DNA of 9,128 bases from an uncultured bacterium (GTDB lineage: Bacteria > Actinomycetota > Thermoleophilia > BMS3ABIN01), in the NCBI GenBank assembly GCA_913009925.1, contig CAJVWY010000040.1, positions 1 through 9,128 of the forward strand. The letters run 5' to 3'. Positions within the stretch are counted from its first letter, which is position 1. Every line of letters starts with the position of its first letter. Of this stretch, positions 1-5,844 are shown in pieces. Both the position numbers and the translations under genes were made by a program. A model generated the notes under the pieces. That model searched no databases, was not told where the DNA came from, and saw only the letters and a list, made by a program, of their open reading frames with translations.

Positions 1-55
1 GGGCATACGAGTTAAAGGAATTTGACTGGAGTTCAGACGTGTGCTCTTCCGATCT
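1..55. other. Illumina P7/index/read-2 adapter at contig end
   Basis: This is not genomic sequence. Bases 22-55 match the TruSeq read-2 adapter ending in GCTCTTCCGATCT with one mismatch at its first base, and bases 4-13 resemble the CATACGAGAT end of the P7 oligo. The eight bases between (14-21) would be the sample index. The insert begins at 56. Open reading frames that start here (peptides such as MTGVQTCALPIS, MCSSDL and MLFRS) are translated adapter and must not be taken as protein N-termini. Confidence 0.97.
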
Positions 56-259
56 CTGTTCCATGGACTGGAAGAGGACCTTGTCAGCCGGAGCATCCCG
101 GTCGTCGTCTTCCAGGGAGACCGTTATTCACTGGAGATACTGGGGCCGGCCCTGGACGCAGATTATCGCCAGGCATACAGCGGCCGGCAGTGGCCCGGTA
201 TCATCCTGTGGCTGCCGCGCCAGGAACCGGCATCGCCTGCATCCTTGCCGACCACGTAG
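56..259 (+). CDS. C-terminal fragment of an unrecognised protein (5' end missing)
   Basis: The frame is open from the first genomic base (CTG at 56) to a TAG stop at 257-259, giving 67 residues. The third codon positions are strongly G/C rich, as in the other genes here, which supports this + strand frame over its rivals. The fragment starts LFHGLEEDL, has a hydrophobic beta-strand-like stretch IPVVVFQGD, then a LEILGPALD segment and GIILWLPRQ near the end, and closes with a short Pro/Ser/Thr tail. I do not recognise the family and assign no function. It converges on the phasin-like gene with only 13 bases between the two stops, and no hairpin terminator is visible there. The five residues that appear to precede it (MLFRS) are adapter. 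Confidence 0.6.
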   Translation: MFHGLEEDLVSRSIPVVVFQGDRYSLEILGPALDADYRQAYSGRQWPGIILWLPRQEPASPASLPTT

Positions 260-272
260 GCGGCCGTGTTCC

Positions 273-671
273 TCAGGAGGGCTCTTCCTCCTCGGTCGTC
301 GTGCTGGCGAAACCGGTGGCCGGCTCCTCGAAGTGGGGCGGCTGGCCGTAAACCTTGGCTTCCAGTACGGCGATGCGCCGTTCCAGTTCCTCGACGCTGT
401 CCGTGGTGGCGATCCCCATGGTTTCAAGCGCATCCTGGTAGCTGTCCGTCGCCCTGTCCTTCAGCAAAGCGCCCTCGACCAGGGCGCGGTCGGTCGCCTC
501 CTCCACCAGCTTCTGCCCCTCCTCCTTGGTCAGTTCGCCGCGCTTGACGAACTCACCCACCAACGCCTCGATCTTGTCCTTGGTAATGGATACGGCGCCC
601 ACTCCCAGGAGGACCGTACGTTCGATCAGGTCCTTCATCGCCTGCCCACCTTTTTTCGCTTCTTCTTTCAA
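273..671 (-). CDS. phasin-like / polygranule-associated coiled-coil protein
   Basis: This 132-residue protein resembles the short phasin-family proteins (PhaF/PhaI-like N-terminal segment) of bacteria. The core reads MKDLIERTVLLGVGAVSITKD and continues through a KRGELTKEEG turn (about residues 44-52), then an amphipathic helix with a heptad-like ELERRIAVLEAKV stretch (about 94-107), and ends in an acidic, Thr/Glu-rich disordered tail. It has no signal peptide or membrane span. Family members coat storage granules or act as cytosolic coiled-coil proteins; the role here is unproven. The TTG start at 671 overlaps the TGA of the GT20 gene (TTGA) and has a strong GGGGAGGGG ribosome site. An ATG at 638, behind AAGGTGGGC, gives the more family-like MKDLIERT start and is a real alternative. 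It is the last gene of the treT transcription unit. Confidence 0.75.
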   Translation of the reverse strand: MKEEAKKGGQAMKDLIERTVLLGVGAVSITKDKIEALVGEFVKRGELTKEEGQKLVEEATDRALVEGALLKDRATDSYQDALETMGIATTDSVEELERRIAVLEAKVYGQPPHFEEPATGFASTTTEEEEPS

Positions 672-2134
672 CTTTCCCCTCCCCTCTTGAGCTTGATATC
701 ATCGAACTGTTTTTCAATCCAGCGGTTGATGCCGTTTTTCCTGACTGTGTGCTTTATCTTACCCGCACGGCGTCTTTTTGCATCATCATCCATGGTCAGC
801 GCCTGGTGGATGGCGCGCGCCTGGCCCTCGAGGTCGAAGGGGTTGACGGAAAGGGCAAACTCTCCCAACTCCTCGTGGACTCCGATGTTTTCCGAGAGGA
901 TAAGCACTCCGTCACGGGTGTTCACCAGCCCCGCCTCTTTGGCGATGAGATTCATGCCATCGAAGATGGCGTTCACCAGCAGGGCGTCAAACTGCTTGTA
1001 GGCCGCCACCGAACAGGGGAAGTCGTCCTGCATCCGCATGTCGATGGGCCGCCACCCCGCGGTCCCGTACCTGCCGTTCACCGCCTCCACCACGGCCACT
1101 ATCCGCCGGCGGTATTCCCTGTATTCCCTGATATCCTCCCGCGAGGGCTGCAAAAGGGCCAGGAAGGTCACGCGCTCCCTGAATTCCGGGTGCTTTTCAA
1201 GAAAGATGTCATAAGCCTTGAAACCGCGCACTATGTTCTTAGACAGGTCCATGCGGTCCACGCGCAGGATGAGCTGCCCCCGCCGCGCCGCCTTGATCCT
1301 CTCCTCATCTTCCAGGACCGCGGCGCTGCCGGTCAGCCGGTCGAAGTAGCCGCAGTCGATGGAAACCGGGTAGGCGCGAACCCATACCTCGCGTCCTTCC
1401 GTCATGACCACAGCGCGCTCCTGGTCCACCTCCACCCCGGGGAGTTCCTCGCAGCTCAACAGGAAGTTGCGTACGTACTTGTCCGTATGGAAAGCGATGA
1501 TGTCATTGGCCAGCACCCCGTTCATTATCGCTTCGCGCATACGCCGCGGCAGCACGCGCCAGGAATCGGGCTGGGGCCAGGGGATATGGATGAACTGGTG
1601 CAGGAACGCCTGCGGGTGCCGCTCGCGCACCAGGGCCGGGCAGAGGTACAGGTGGTAATCGTGCAGCATCACCAGCGGCCGGTCGCTCTCGGCGCCGCCG
1701 CCCTCCAGCTCCCGGCACACGGCATCGGCAAACAGCCGGTTGACCGCCACGTAGCCTTCATCCCAGGCGTTGATCTCGTGCTCGCCGATCTCCGGCGCCA
1801 CCGCCAGGTCCCACAGGTAATGCTGGATGAACCAGATGAGGGGATTGGCGATGACGTTGTAATAACGTTCGTAGGCCTGAGCATCGGCGTTGATGAAGCG
1901 GAGAGAGAGGCGGTGTTCATCATGCTCCACAGCGATGCTGCCACCGGCGGCCCGGCGCCAGACCACCACATCTTCCGGCGTCATGGCGCTGGCTATCCAG
2001 GTGACCGGACGCGACGCCGCCACTCCCAGCAGTGCCGTAACCAGGCCGCCGCCGCCACGTACGGCCTCCAGTTCTCCCGAGCCGCCGCGCCTGTAAGAGA
2101 CCGGGCCCCGGTTGGAAACAAGAATAAGTCCCAT
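668..2134 (-). CDS. otsA: GT20 glycosyltransferase, trehalose-6-phosphate synthase-like
   Basis: A 488-residue retaining GT-B glycosyltransferase of family GT20, which classically joins NDP-glucose and glucose-6-phosphate to trehalose-6-phosphate in the cytosol. Visible landmarks are the N-terminal VSNRGPV and glycine-rich RGGGGLVTAL loop (about residues 6-35), HDYHLYLCP (158-166) and FIHIPWP (181-187) of the acceptor and donor pockets, RVDRMDLSKN (291-300) with the sugar-nucleotide phosphate-binding Arg/Lys, and FDGMNLIAKE (391-400), the counterpart of the DGMNLVAKE signature. The length matches a stand-alone synthase; there is no fused OtsB domain. An ATG at 2146 adds four residues but lacks a ribosome site, while the ATG at 2134 has GGGAGG four bases upstream and places the conserved LILVSNRGP correctly. 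The substrate is inferred: GT20 also includes glucosylglycerol-phosphate synthases, so otsA is a family-level symbol. Confidence 0.88.
   Translation of the reverse strand: MGLILVSNRGPVSYRRGGSGELEAVRGGGGLVTALLGVAASRPVTWIASAMTPEDVVVWRRAAGGSIAVEHDEHRLSLRFINADAQAYERYYNVIANPLIWFIQHYLWDLAVAPEIGEHEINAWDEGYVAVNRLFADAVCRELEGGGAESDRPLVMLHDYHLYLCPALVRERHPQAFLHQFIHIPWPQPDSWRVLPRRMREAIMNGVLANDIIAFHTDKYVRNFLLSCEELPGVEVDQERAVVMTEGREVWVRAYPVSIDCGYFDRLTGSAAVLEDEERIKAARRGQLILRVDRMDLSKNIVRGFKAYDIFLEKHPEFRERVTFLALLQPSREDIREYREYRRRIVAVVEAVNGRYGTAGWRPIDMRMQDDFPCSVAAYKQFDALLVNAIFDGMNLIAKEAGLVNTRDGVLILSENIGVHEELGEFALSVNPFDLEGQARAIHQALTMDDDAKRRRAGKIKHTVRKNGINRWIEKQFDDIKLKRGGES
676..684 (-). promoter_or_regulatory. 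Shine-Dalgarno site of the phasin-like gene
   Basis: On the - strand this reads GGGGAGGGG, with its GGAGG core six bases before the TTG at 671-669. It lies inside the last codons of the GT20 gene, so translation of the phasin-like gene is probably coupled to that of GT20. It is the main argument for the TTG start over the downstream ATG. Confidence 0.55.
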
Positions 2135-2138
2135 AGCG

Positions 2139-2144
2139 CCTCCC
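2139..2144 (-). promoter_or_regulatory. Shine-Dalgarno site deciding the GT20 start
   Basis: The - strand reads GGGAGG, four bases before the ATG at 2134-2132. It lies within the codons that would follow the alternative ATG at 2146, whose own upstream bases contain no purine-rich site. This favours the shorter protein. Confidence 0.5.
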
Positions 2145-2151
2145 ATGCGGC

Positions 2152-3399
2152 CTAGGGGCCGGTAGCTGATTGCTTCAGTTCGGTCAGAAGGGCCAGGTAA
2201 TCCCGGAGCAGACGGGGCATGAGGAAGTGAGTCCGCACATGCTCCTTGCCTGCCCGGCCCATGGCCTTCGCCTCATCCGGGTTGTCCAGGATCCACGTGC
2301 AGCGTTCGGCGCACTCCTCGACCGAATCCACCAGGAAGCCGGTCTCGCCGTCCTGTATCTGCACCGGGATGCCGCCGACATTGCCGCCCACGGTCGGCTT
2401 GGCTTTCCACAGCGCCTCGCTTACGGTCAGGCCGAAACCCTCCCGGATTGATTTCTGGATGAGCACGTCCGCCCGCGACTGGAAGGCGTTCACCTCCAGG
2501 TTGCCCACGTTGTTCAGGTTGGTGAGGATCAGGATATCGCTATCGTCGCCGGCATGTTCCACTGTCTTGGTAAAGAAGCTCCATCCTTCCGGGTCGTCGG
2601 TGGCCATGGAGCCCACCAGCGCCAGCCTGACGGTAGCGAAGTTCTGCTTGACGATACGGTAGGCGTCGATAACCCCCAGGGGGTCCTTCCAGGGATCGAA
2701 GCGCGATATCTGCAGCATCAGCGGCGTATAGGGCTCCACGCCGAACTGGTTGACCACATAGTCGGCGTCCTCCGGCGACAGCGCCATGTTCTTGGTGGAC
2801 AGAGGATCGATAGCGGGCACGATCACCTTGGTCGGCGTGCTGATACCGTCGAGGACATACTGTTCCATGGAGAAGATGGACACATCGTAAGGTGAGATGT
2901 AGGGCAACAGGTACTCCGCCACCTCCCGGTTGGGAGTGGAGGTGTCTATGTGGCAACGCCAGATCCATTTGGCCCCCAGGTCGCCGGCGAAGTACCGGAG
3001 AAGCAGGGGCTGCGGGTCATGAACGATGACGAAATCGAAGCCGCCCGCCAGCGACTCGGCGGCGATGCGGTTGTGGGTCTCGTAGATCTCCTTCTGGGCG
3101 GCGTCCAGCCCCACGGAATTGCCCTGCAGGGCGTTGTGCATGTACTTGGTGCCCTCGTAGAACTCCTGGGGCGCCATGATGACCCGCCACTCGGCGCTCA
3201 GCCCCACATCGCGCATCAGCGGCACCATCGTATACAGGATCTCGGCGACGCCGCCGCCAAAAGATGTGGCGTTTATATTGAGCACCCGGGCATCCTTCAG
3301 ACCTTCCGCCAGCTCCCGGATCTCATCGATAAGCTGGCGGGCTACCACGCTCTGGTAGTCGGCCAGGGACTTATGCCCAACATGGACTTCCTGCAGCAA
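2152..3399 (-). CDS. treT: trehalose synthase TreT (GT4 family)
   Basis: A 415-residue GT4 glycosyltransferase of the TreT type, which makes trehalose directly from an NDP-glucose and glucose and may run reversibly. The length equals that of archaeal TreT as I recall it. Landmarks are FGGGVAE (about 47-53) of the N-terminal Rossmann domain, VHDPQP (126-131), WRCHIDTSTPN (147-157), SRFDPWKDP (232-240) with donor-phosphate-binding Arg and Lys, and EGFGLTVSE (320-328), the EX7E motif of retaining GT4 enzymes, followed by a glycine-rich VGGIPVQ. It is soluble, with no signal peptide. The start is TTG at 3399, nine bases after GAGGAGG. The GT20 gene follows after 17 bases, so the two are almost surely co-transcribed. 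Expression may be governed by the structured leader at 3400-3551. The direction and nucleotide preference cannot be read from sequence. Confidence 0.88.
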   Translation of the reverse strand: MLQEVHVGHKSLADYQSVVARQLIDEIRELAEGLKDARVLNINATSFGGGVAEILYTMVPLMRDVGLSAEWRVIMAPQEFYEGTKYMHNALQGNSVGLDAAQKEIYETHNRIAAESLAGGFDFVIVHDPQPLLLRYFAGDLGAKWIWRCHIDTSTPNREVAEYLLPYISPYDVSIFSMEQYVLDGISTPTKVIVPAIDPLSTKNMALSPEDADYVVNQFGVEPYTPLMLQISRFDPWKDPLGVIDAYRIVKQNFATVRLALVGSMATDDPEGWSFFTKTVEHAGDDSDILILTNLNNVGNLEVNAFQSRADVLIQKSIREGFGLTVSEALWKAKPTVGGNVGGIPVQIQDGETGFLVDSVEECAERCTWILDNPDEAKAMGRAGKEHVRTHFLMPRLLRDYLALLTELKQSATGP

Positions 3400-3408
3400 A
3401 AGTGTGAA

Positions 3409-3415
3409 CCTCCTC
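3409..3415 (-). promoter_or_regulatory. Shine-Dalgarno site of treT
   Basis: The - strand reads GAGGAGG with nine bases to the TTG start at 3399. No ATG lies in frame near the N-terminus, so this site is what fixes the unusual start codon. Confidence 0.6.
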
Positions 3416-3431
3416 TAAACAAACTTAAAGA

Positions 3432-3452
3432 GCCGGCTTGAGGGCAGCCGGC
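3432..3452 (-). terminator. terminator-like hairpin in the treT leader
   Basis: On the - strand GCCGGCT pairs perfectly with AGCCGGC across a seven-base loop, and the following bases (TCTTTAAGTTTGTTT) are T-rich though interrupted. It lies between the radical SAM stop (3552) and the treT ribosome site (3409-3415). It could end transcripts arriving from upstream, or act as a conditional attenuator for treT, because the loop bases can pair with an upstream TTGCCCCC-complementary segment at 3458-3464. The imperfect T-tract lowers confidence that it terminates efficiently. Confidence 0.45.
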
Positions 3453-3551
3453 ACGGTTGCCCCCTTGCTTCCCGATGGCGGGTATATCGGCCAAGCGGCG
3501 GCCTTTTTGAACCCTTGCCACCCGGAAGCGAGCAGACTCTACCTTTTTTTA

Positions 3552-4580
3552 TCAGGCTTTTGGCGCCAGAGCAATATTCAGGTCTTCCCCACAGAAGGCA
3601 CAATGGCCGTCCCTCACGTCCATCCGTCCTATACTGTAGCCGTCTCTCCTGATAACGACACGGCGGCAGCCGGGGCAGGTGGTGTTTTCCGCCGGATGGC
3701 CCGGGACATTGCCGATGTAGGCGAACTGGAGCCCTTCTTCGTGCGCGATACGCAGGGCGTTCTCCAGGGTTGCCACCGGCGTGGACGAGAGGTGGGACAG
3801 TTCCAGATAGGGATGGAACCGGGTCAGGTGCCATGGCGTCTTGACCCCCAGTTTTTCTGCGATCCAGGCGGCGATATTCCTGAGCGTCTCCTCATCGTCG
3901 TTGACCGTGGGAATCACGTTGGTGACTATCTCCACGTGGCAGCCATACCTGTGCATGGCAGCTTCCGCCGCCATGAAAATAGGCTCGACATCATTTATCT
4001 TCGCCAGAAACTTATATGTTTCGGGGCGAAAACCCTTTATATCCACCCGGTAGGCATCCAGGTGGGGAGCGATGATATCCAGGGCTTCGGCGGTGATATA
4101 GCCGTTGGTGACGAATACAGTGTACAGTCCGTTCGCGTGGCAGGCGCGGGCGCCGTCCAGGGCGTATTCCAGCCAGATGGTAGGTTCGTTATAGGTCCAG
4201 GCCACCCCCTGGCAGTTGCTCTTCTCGCTGATATACGGCAGCTTCTCCGGAGGCAGGTCCTGCAACTGGTAGCCGTCCTCCAAAGCGTCGGCATGGGCTA
4301 TCTGCCAGTTCTGGCAGTGTTTGCAGCGCATGTTGCAGCCCAGGGTGCCCAGAGACAGGCAGAGGCTTCCCGGATTGAAGTGGAACAGGGGCTTCTTCTC
4401 GATGGGGTCCACAGCCACGGAGCAGACCTTGCCGTAGATGAGGGAATAGCACTTGCCCTCCTGGTTTTTGCGGGTCTTGCAGACGCCCAGGCGGCCCTCG
4501 GCGATGATACAGAGACGGGGGCAGATCCGGCAACGGACCTTCCCGTCAGAACGCTTGTCGTATAGTAGCCCTTCGTGCAT
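3552..4580 (-). CDS. amrS: AmmeMemoRadiSam system radical SAM enzyme (AmrS-like)
   Basis: A 342-residue radical SAM protein of the AmrS type, often listed as pyruvate-formate-lyase-activating-like. The N-terminal zinc-like cysteine cluster CRICPRLC plus a further Cys (residues 17, 20, 24, 34) is followed by the SAM/4Fe-4S motif CNMRCKHC (Cys82, 86, 89), then WTYNEPTI (128-135), VTNGYI (157-162), a YRVDIKGF strand (177-184), TRFHPY (253-258) and GNVPGH (290-295), all typical of the family. A C-terminal pair of knuckles, CPGC (302-305) and CAFC (327-330), could bind zinc or a second cluster. The biochemical role is not established to my knowledge; the family is named for co-occurrence with AMMECR1 and MEMO1 proteins, neither of which is in this window. 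The start at 4580 lacks a clear ribosome site but fits the family N-terminus. It is a cytosolic, oxygen-sensitive type of enzyme. Confidence 0.9.
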   Translation of the reverse strand: MHEGLLYDKRSDGKVRCRICPRLCIIAEGRLGVCKTRKNQEGKCYSLIYGKVCSVAVDPIEKKPLFHFNPGSLCLSLGTLGCNMRCKHCQNWQIAHADALEDGYQLQDLPPEKLPYISEKSNCQGVAWTYNEPTIWLEYALDGARACHANGLYTVFVTNGYITAEALDIIAPHLDAYRVDIKGFRPETYKFLAKINDVEPIFMAAEAAMHRYGCHVEIVTNVIPTVNDDEETLRNIAAWIAEKLGVKTPWHLTRFHPYLELSHLSSTPVATLENALRIAHEEGLQFAYIGNVPGHPAENTTCPGCRRVVIRRDGYSIGRMDVRDGHCAFCGEDLNIALAPKA

Positions 4581-4665
4581 AATGCGGCATCAAGGTGTTA
4601 TTTGTACTTCCATGGTTAATGTATCAGAAACCGGGGCGCCTGGGGACCGGATGCCTCTGCCGGCC

Positions 4666-5631
4666 TCAACCAGATTCCAGCGACGCCCGCAGCTTCTCCA
4701 TGCCGGCGTCCACGGCGCCCAGGATCGAATCCTGCAGTTCCCGGCTGGCGGATGCCACGCAGGCCATCTGAAAAGAGCGGTCGGAGCCCAGCAGAGGCCT
4801 GCCGTCGAGTGGTTTGCCCCTGCCATCGCCGATAACAGCGCCGGCCTCGGAGCAGATGAGCGCGACCGCCGCCAGATCATGGGGCGAATTGTTGAGGATG
4901 GCGCCCTTGCCCACTTCTTCGAACAAGGGTATGACCGCGGGGGCCTCGTCGATCATCCGCGGACCGATATCGATGTAGGCATCCAGCTGTCCGGTAAGGA
5001 TGCGGGTGATGGAGAAGGTGGCGCTGCCCAGATCGAAGACGGCGCCGTCCACAGAGGATTCATCCACCAGGTCACCCAGGGTCTCGATAAGGGCCCGGGC
5101 CGGACGGCCGCGGAAACCTATGGTCCAGAACAGCCTCGAGAGTTCGGTGTTCCGGGAGAGTTCGACGGGAATCTGTTCGCCGGCGACGGTTGTGATGCGG
5201 ACGCCGCCGCCGCGCGTGGCGGTGAACAGGTCGCCGTTCTTGATCTCCTGCACACAGCCGAAGATGACATCGCCCATGATGGGATTGTCCCGGTACTCAG
5301 CAACGGCTATGGACACCATGGCGCATTCCAGCCCCGCCGCCGCCGGGCGGGTACCGTCCACCGGGTCGATGATGAGCACGTACTCCGGTTCGCCGAACCT
5401 GATGAGGCCCTGGTCCTCGGAGTAGACAGCTACATTGGCTTTGCTCTGGTTAAGGTATTCGACCAGGAAGTCTTCCGCCAGCTCATCGATGCCGAAGGTG
5501 ACGTCGCCGCCCACGGCGGTGCCGGCGTGGGTCCTGGCTTCGACCCGTCCCAGCTGGGGCCGCACGATATCCCGGAGAGCGGCGGTGAGGTCGGTAGCCA
5601 GGTCCTGTATATATGTTTGACTCGTTACCAT
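4666..5631 (-). CDS. inositol monophosphatase / FBPase-family phosphatase
   Basis: A 321-residue Mg-dependent phosphatase of the inositol monophosphatase superfamily. Metal-binding landmarks are Glu72 in YSEDQG, the core DPVDGT (89-94) after a hydrophobic strand VLII, and Asp228 in MIDEA, which stands where most relatives have a Trp-Asp pair. GGDVTFGIDE (41-50) corresponds to the early substrate-loop region. It is longer than the usual 250-270 residues, with extra sequence around 95-175. The substrate may be inositol phosphate, fructose-1,6-bisphosphate or another sugar phosphate and cannot be told from sequence. A longer frame begins at 5688 but adds a Pro-rich, non-conserved stretch; the ATG at 5631 starts a cleaner N-terminus and has a TATACT box seven bases upstream. 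The radical SAM gene follows after 85 bases. Confidence 0.82.
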   Translation of the reverse strand: MVTSQTYIQDLATDLTAALRDIVRPQLGRVEARTHAGTAVGGDVTFGIDELAEDFLVEYLNQSKANVAVYSEDQGLIRFGEPEYVLIIDPVDGTRPAAAGLECAMVSIAVAEYRDNPIMGDVIFGCVQEIKNGDLFTATRGGGVRITTVAGEQIPVELSRNTELSRLFWTIGFRGRPARALIETLGDLVDESSVDGAVFDLGSATFSITRILTGQLDAYIDIGPRMIDEAPAVIPLFEEVGKGAILNNSPHDLAAVALICSEAGAVIGDGRGKPLDGRPLLGSDRSFQMACVASASRELQDSILGAVDAGMEKLRASLESG

Positions 5632-5638
5632 GAGCGGA

Positions 5639-5644
5639 AGTATA
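5639..5644 (-). promoter_or_regulatory. candidate -10 box for a leaderless phosphatase transcript
   Basis: The - strand reads TATACT, ending seven bases before the ATG at 5631-5629. That spacing would put the transcription start at or next to the A of the start codon. No Shine-Dalgarno sequence is present and no good -35 hexamer lies 16-18 bases upstream (CGGCAA at 17). Such -10-only leaderless promoters are known in Actinobacteria and Deinococci; the assignment here is inference. Confidence 0.35.
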
Positions 5645-5700
5645 ACGGAATCCGGCGGCGGTTGCCGGGCGGATATCCCTGCTTTCATGACCCGTTGTTG

Positions 5701-5835
5701 TCAGGCGCGGCCCGGTATCTTCTTGCATAAATACCTGGCCAGCACGCCTTCCCGGTAGCCCTGGCATTCGATCATGAAACCTGACTTCCGGAGAAGGTCT
5801 TCCTCCAGACATCGACCGCATACACTTTCCGGCAA
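5701..5835 (-). CDS. small cysteine-rich ORF, unrecognised
   Basis: A 44-residue ORF with TTG start at 5835 and TGA stop at 5703-5701, reading PESVCGRCLEEDLLRKSG and onward through IECQGYREGVLARYLCKK. It has a CxxC pair and two further cysteines (spacing C-x2-C-x14-C-x12-C), which could bind zinc or a cluster. About 70% of its third codon positions are G or C, like neighbouring genes, whereas the overlapping frame starting at ATG 5848 has under half, so this frame is the more likely coding one. It lies 9 bases after the membrane protein's TGA and in the same frame as that protein, so the codons can be read back to that stop. The ribosome site is weak (GAAAGA). I do not recognise a family; it may also be a remnant. 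Confidence 0.4.
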   Translation of the reverse strand: MPESVCGRCLEEDLLRKSGFMIECQGYREGVLARYLCKKIPGRA

Positions 5836-5844
5836 CTCGATCTT

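Larger units (their letters stand above)
3400..3551 (-). promoter_or_regulatory. structured leader / intergenic region ahead of treT
   Basis: These 152 bases separate the radical SAM gene from treT and hold no plausible gene. On the - strand they contain, in order, an A-run just after the radical SAM stop, a GGCC-GCCGCTT-GGCC hairpin, an overlapping CCGAT...ATCGG hairpin (these two compete), GGGGGCA (3458-3464), and the hairpin at 3432-3452. GGGGGCA can pair with TGCCCTC (3440-3446) with one G-U pair, which would exclude the terminator-like hairpin. I do not recognise a known riboswitch class and see no clear -35/-10 pair. Confidence 0.35.

Noticed and set aside
749..2155. 468-codon + strand open frame opposite the GT20 gene
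   Set aside because: It mirrors the GT20 gene in another frame; the protein lacks recognisable motifs and is rich in His/Gln/Arg, as expected of an antisense shadow in high-GC DNA, while the - strand frame carries all GT20 signatures.
3400..3551. Known riboswitch (c-di-GMP, cobalamin, TPP, fluoride, c-di-AMP) in the treT leader
   Set aside because: I compared the conserved cores I remember and none matches; the region is reported only as an unclassified structured leader.
3438..4565. 375-codon + strand open frame opposite the radical SAM gene
   Set aside because: Antisense shadow of a gene with intact CxxxCxxC and family motifs; no family likeness of its own.
4453..5730. 425-codon + strand open frame opposite the phosphatase gene
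   Set aside because: Spans a gene boundary on the other strand and is a low-complexity Gly/Asp/Arg-rich shadow of the phosphatase.
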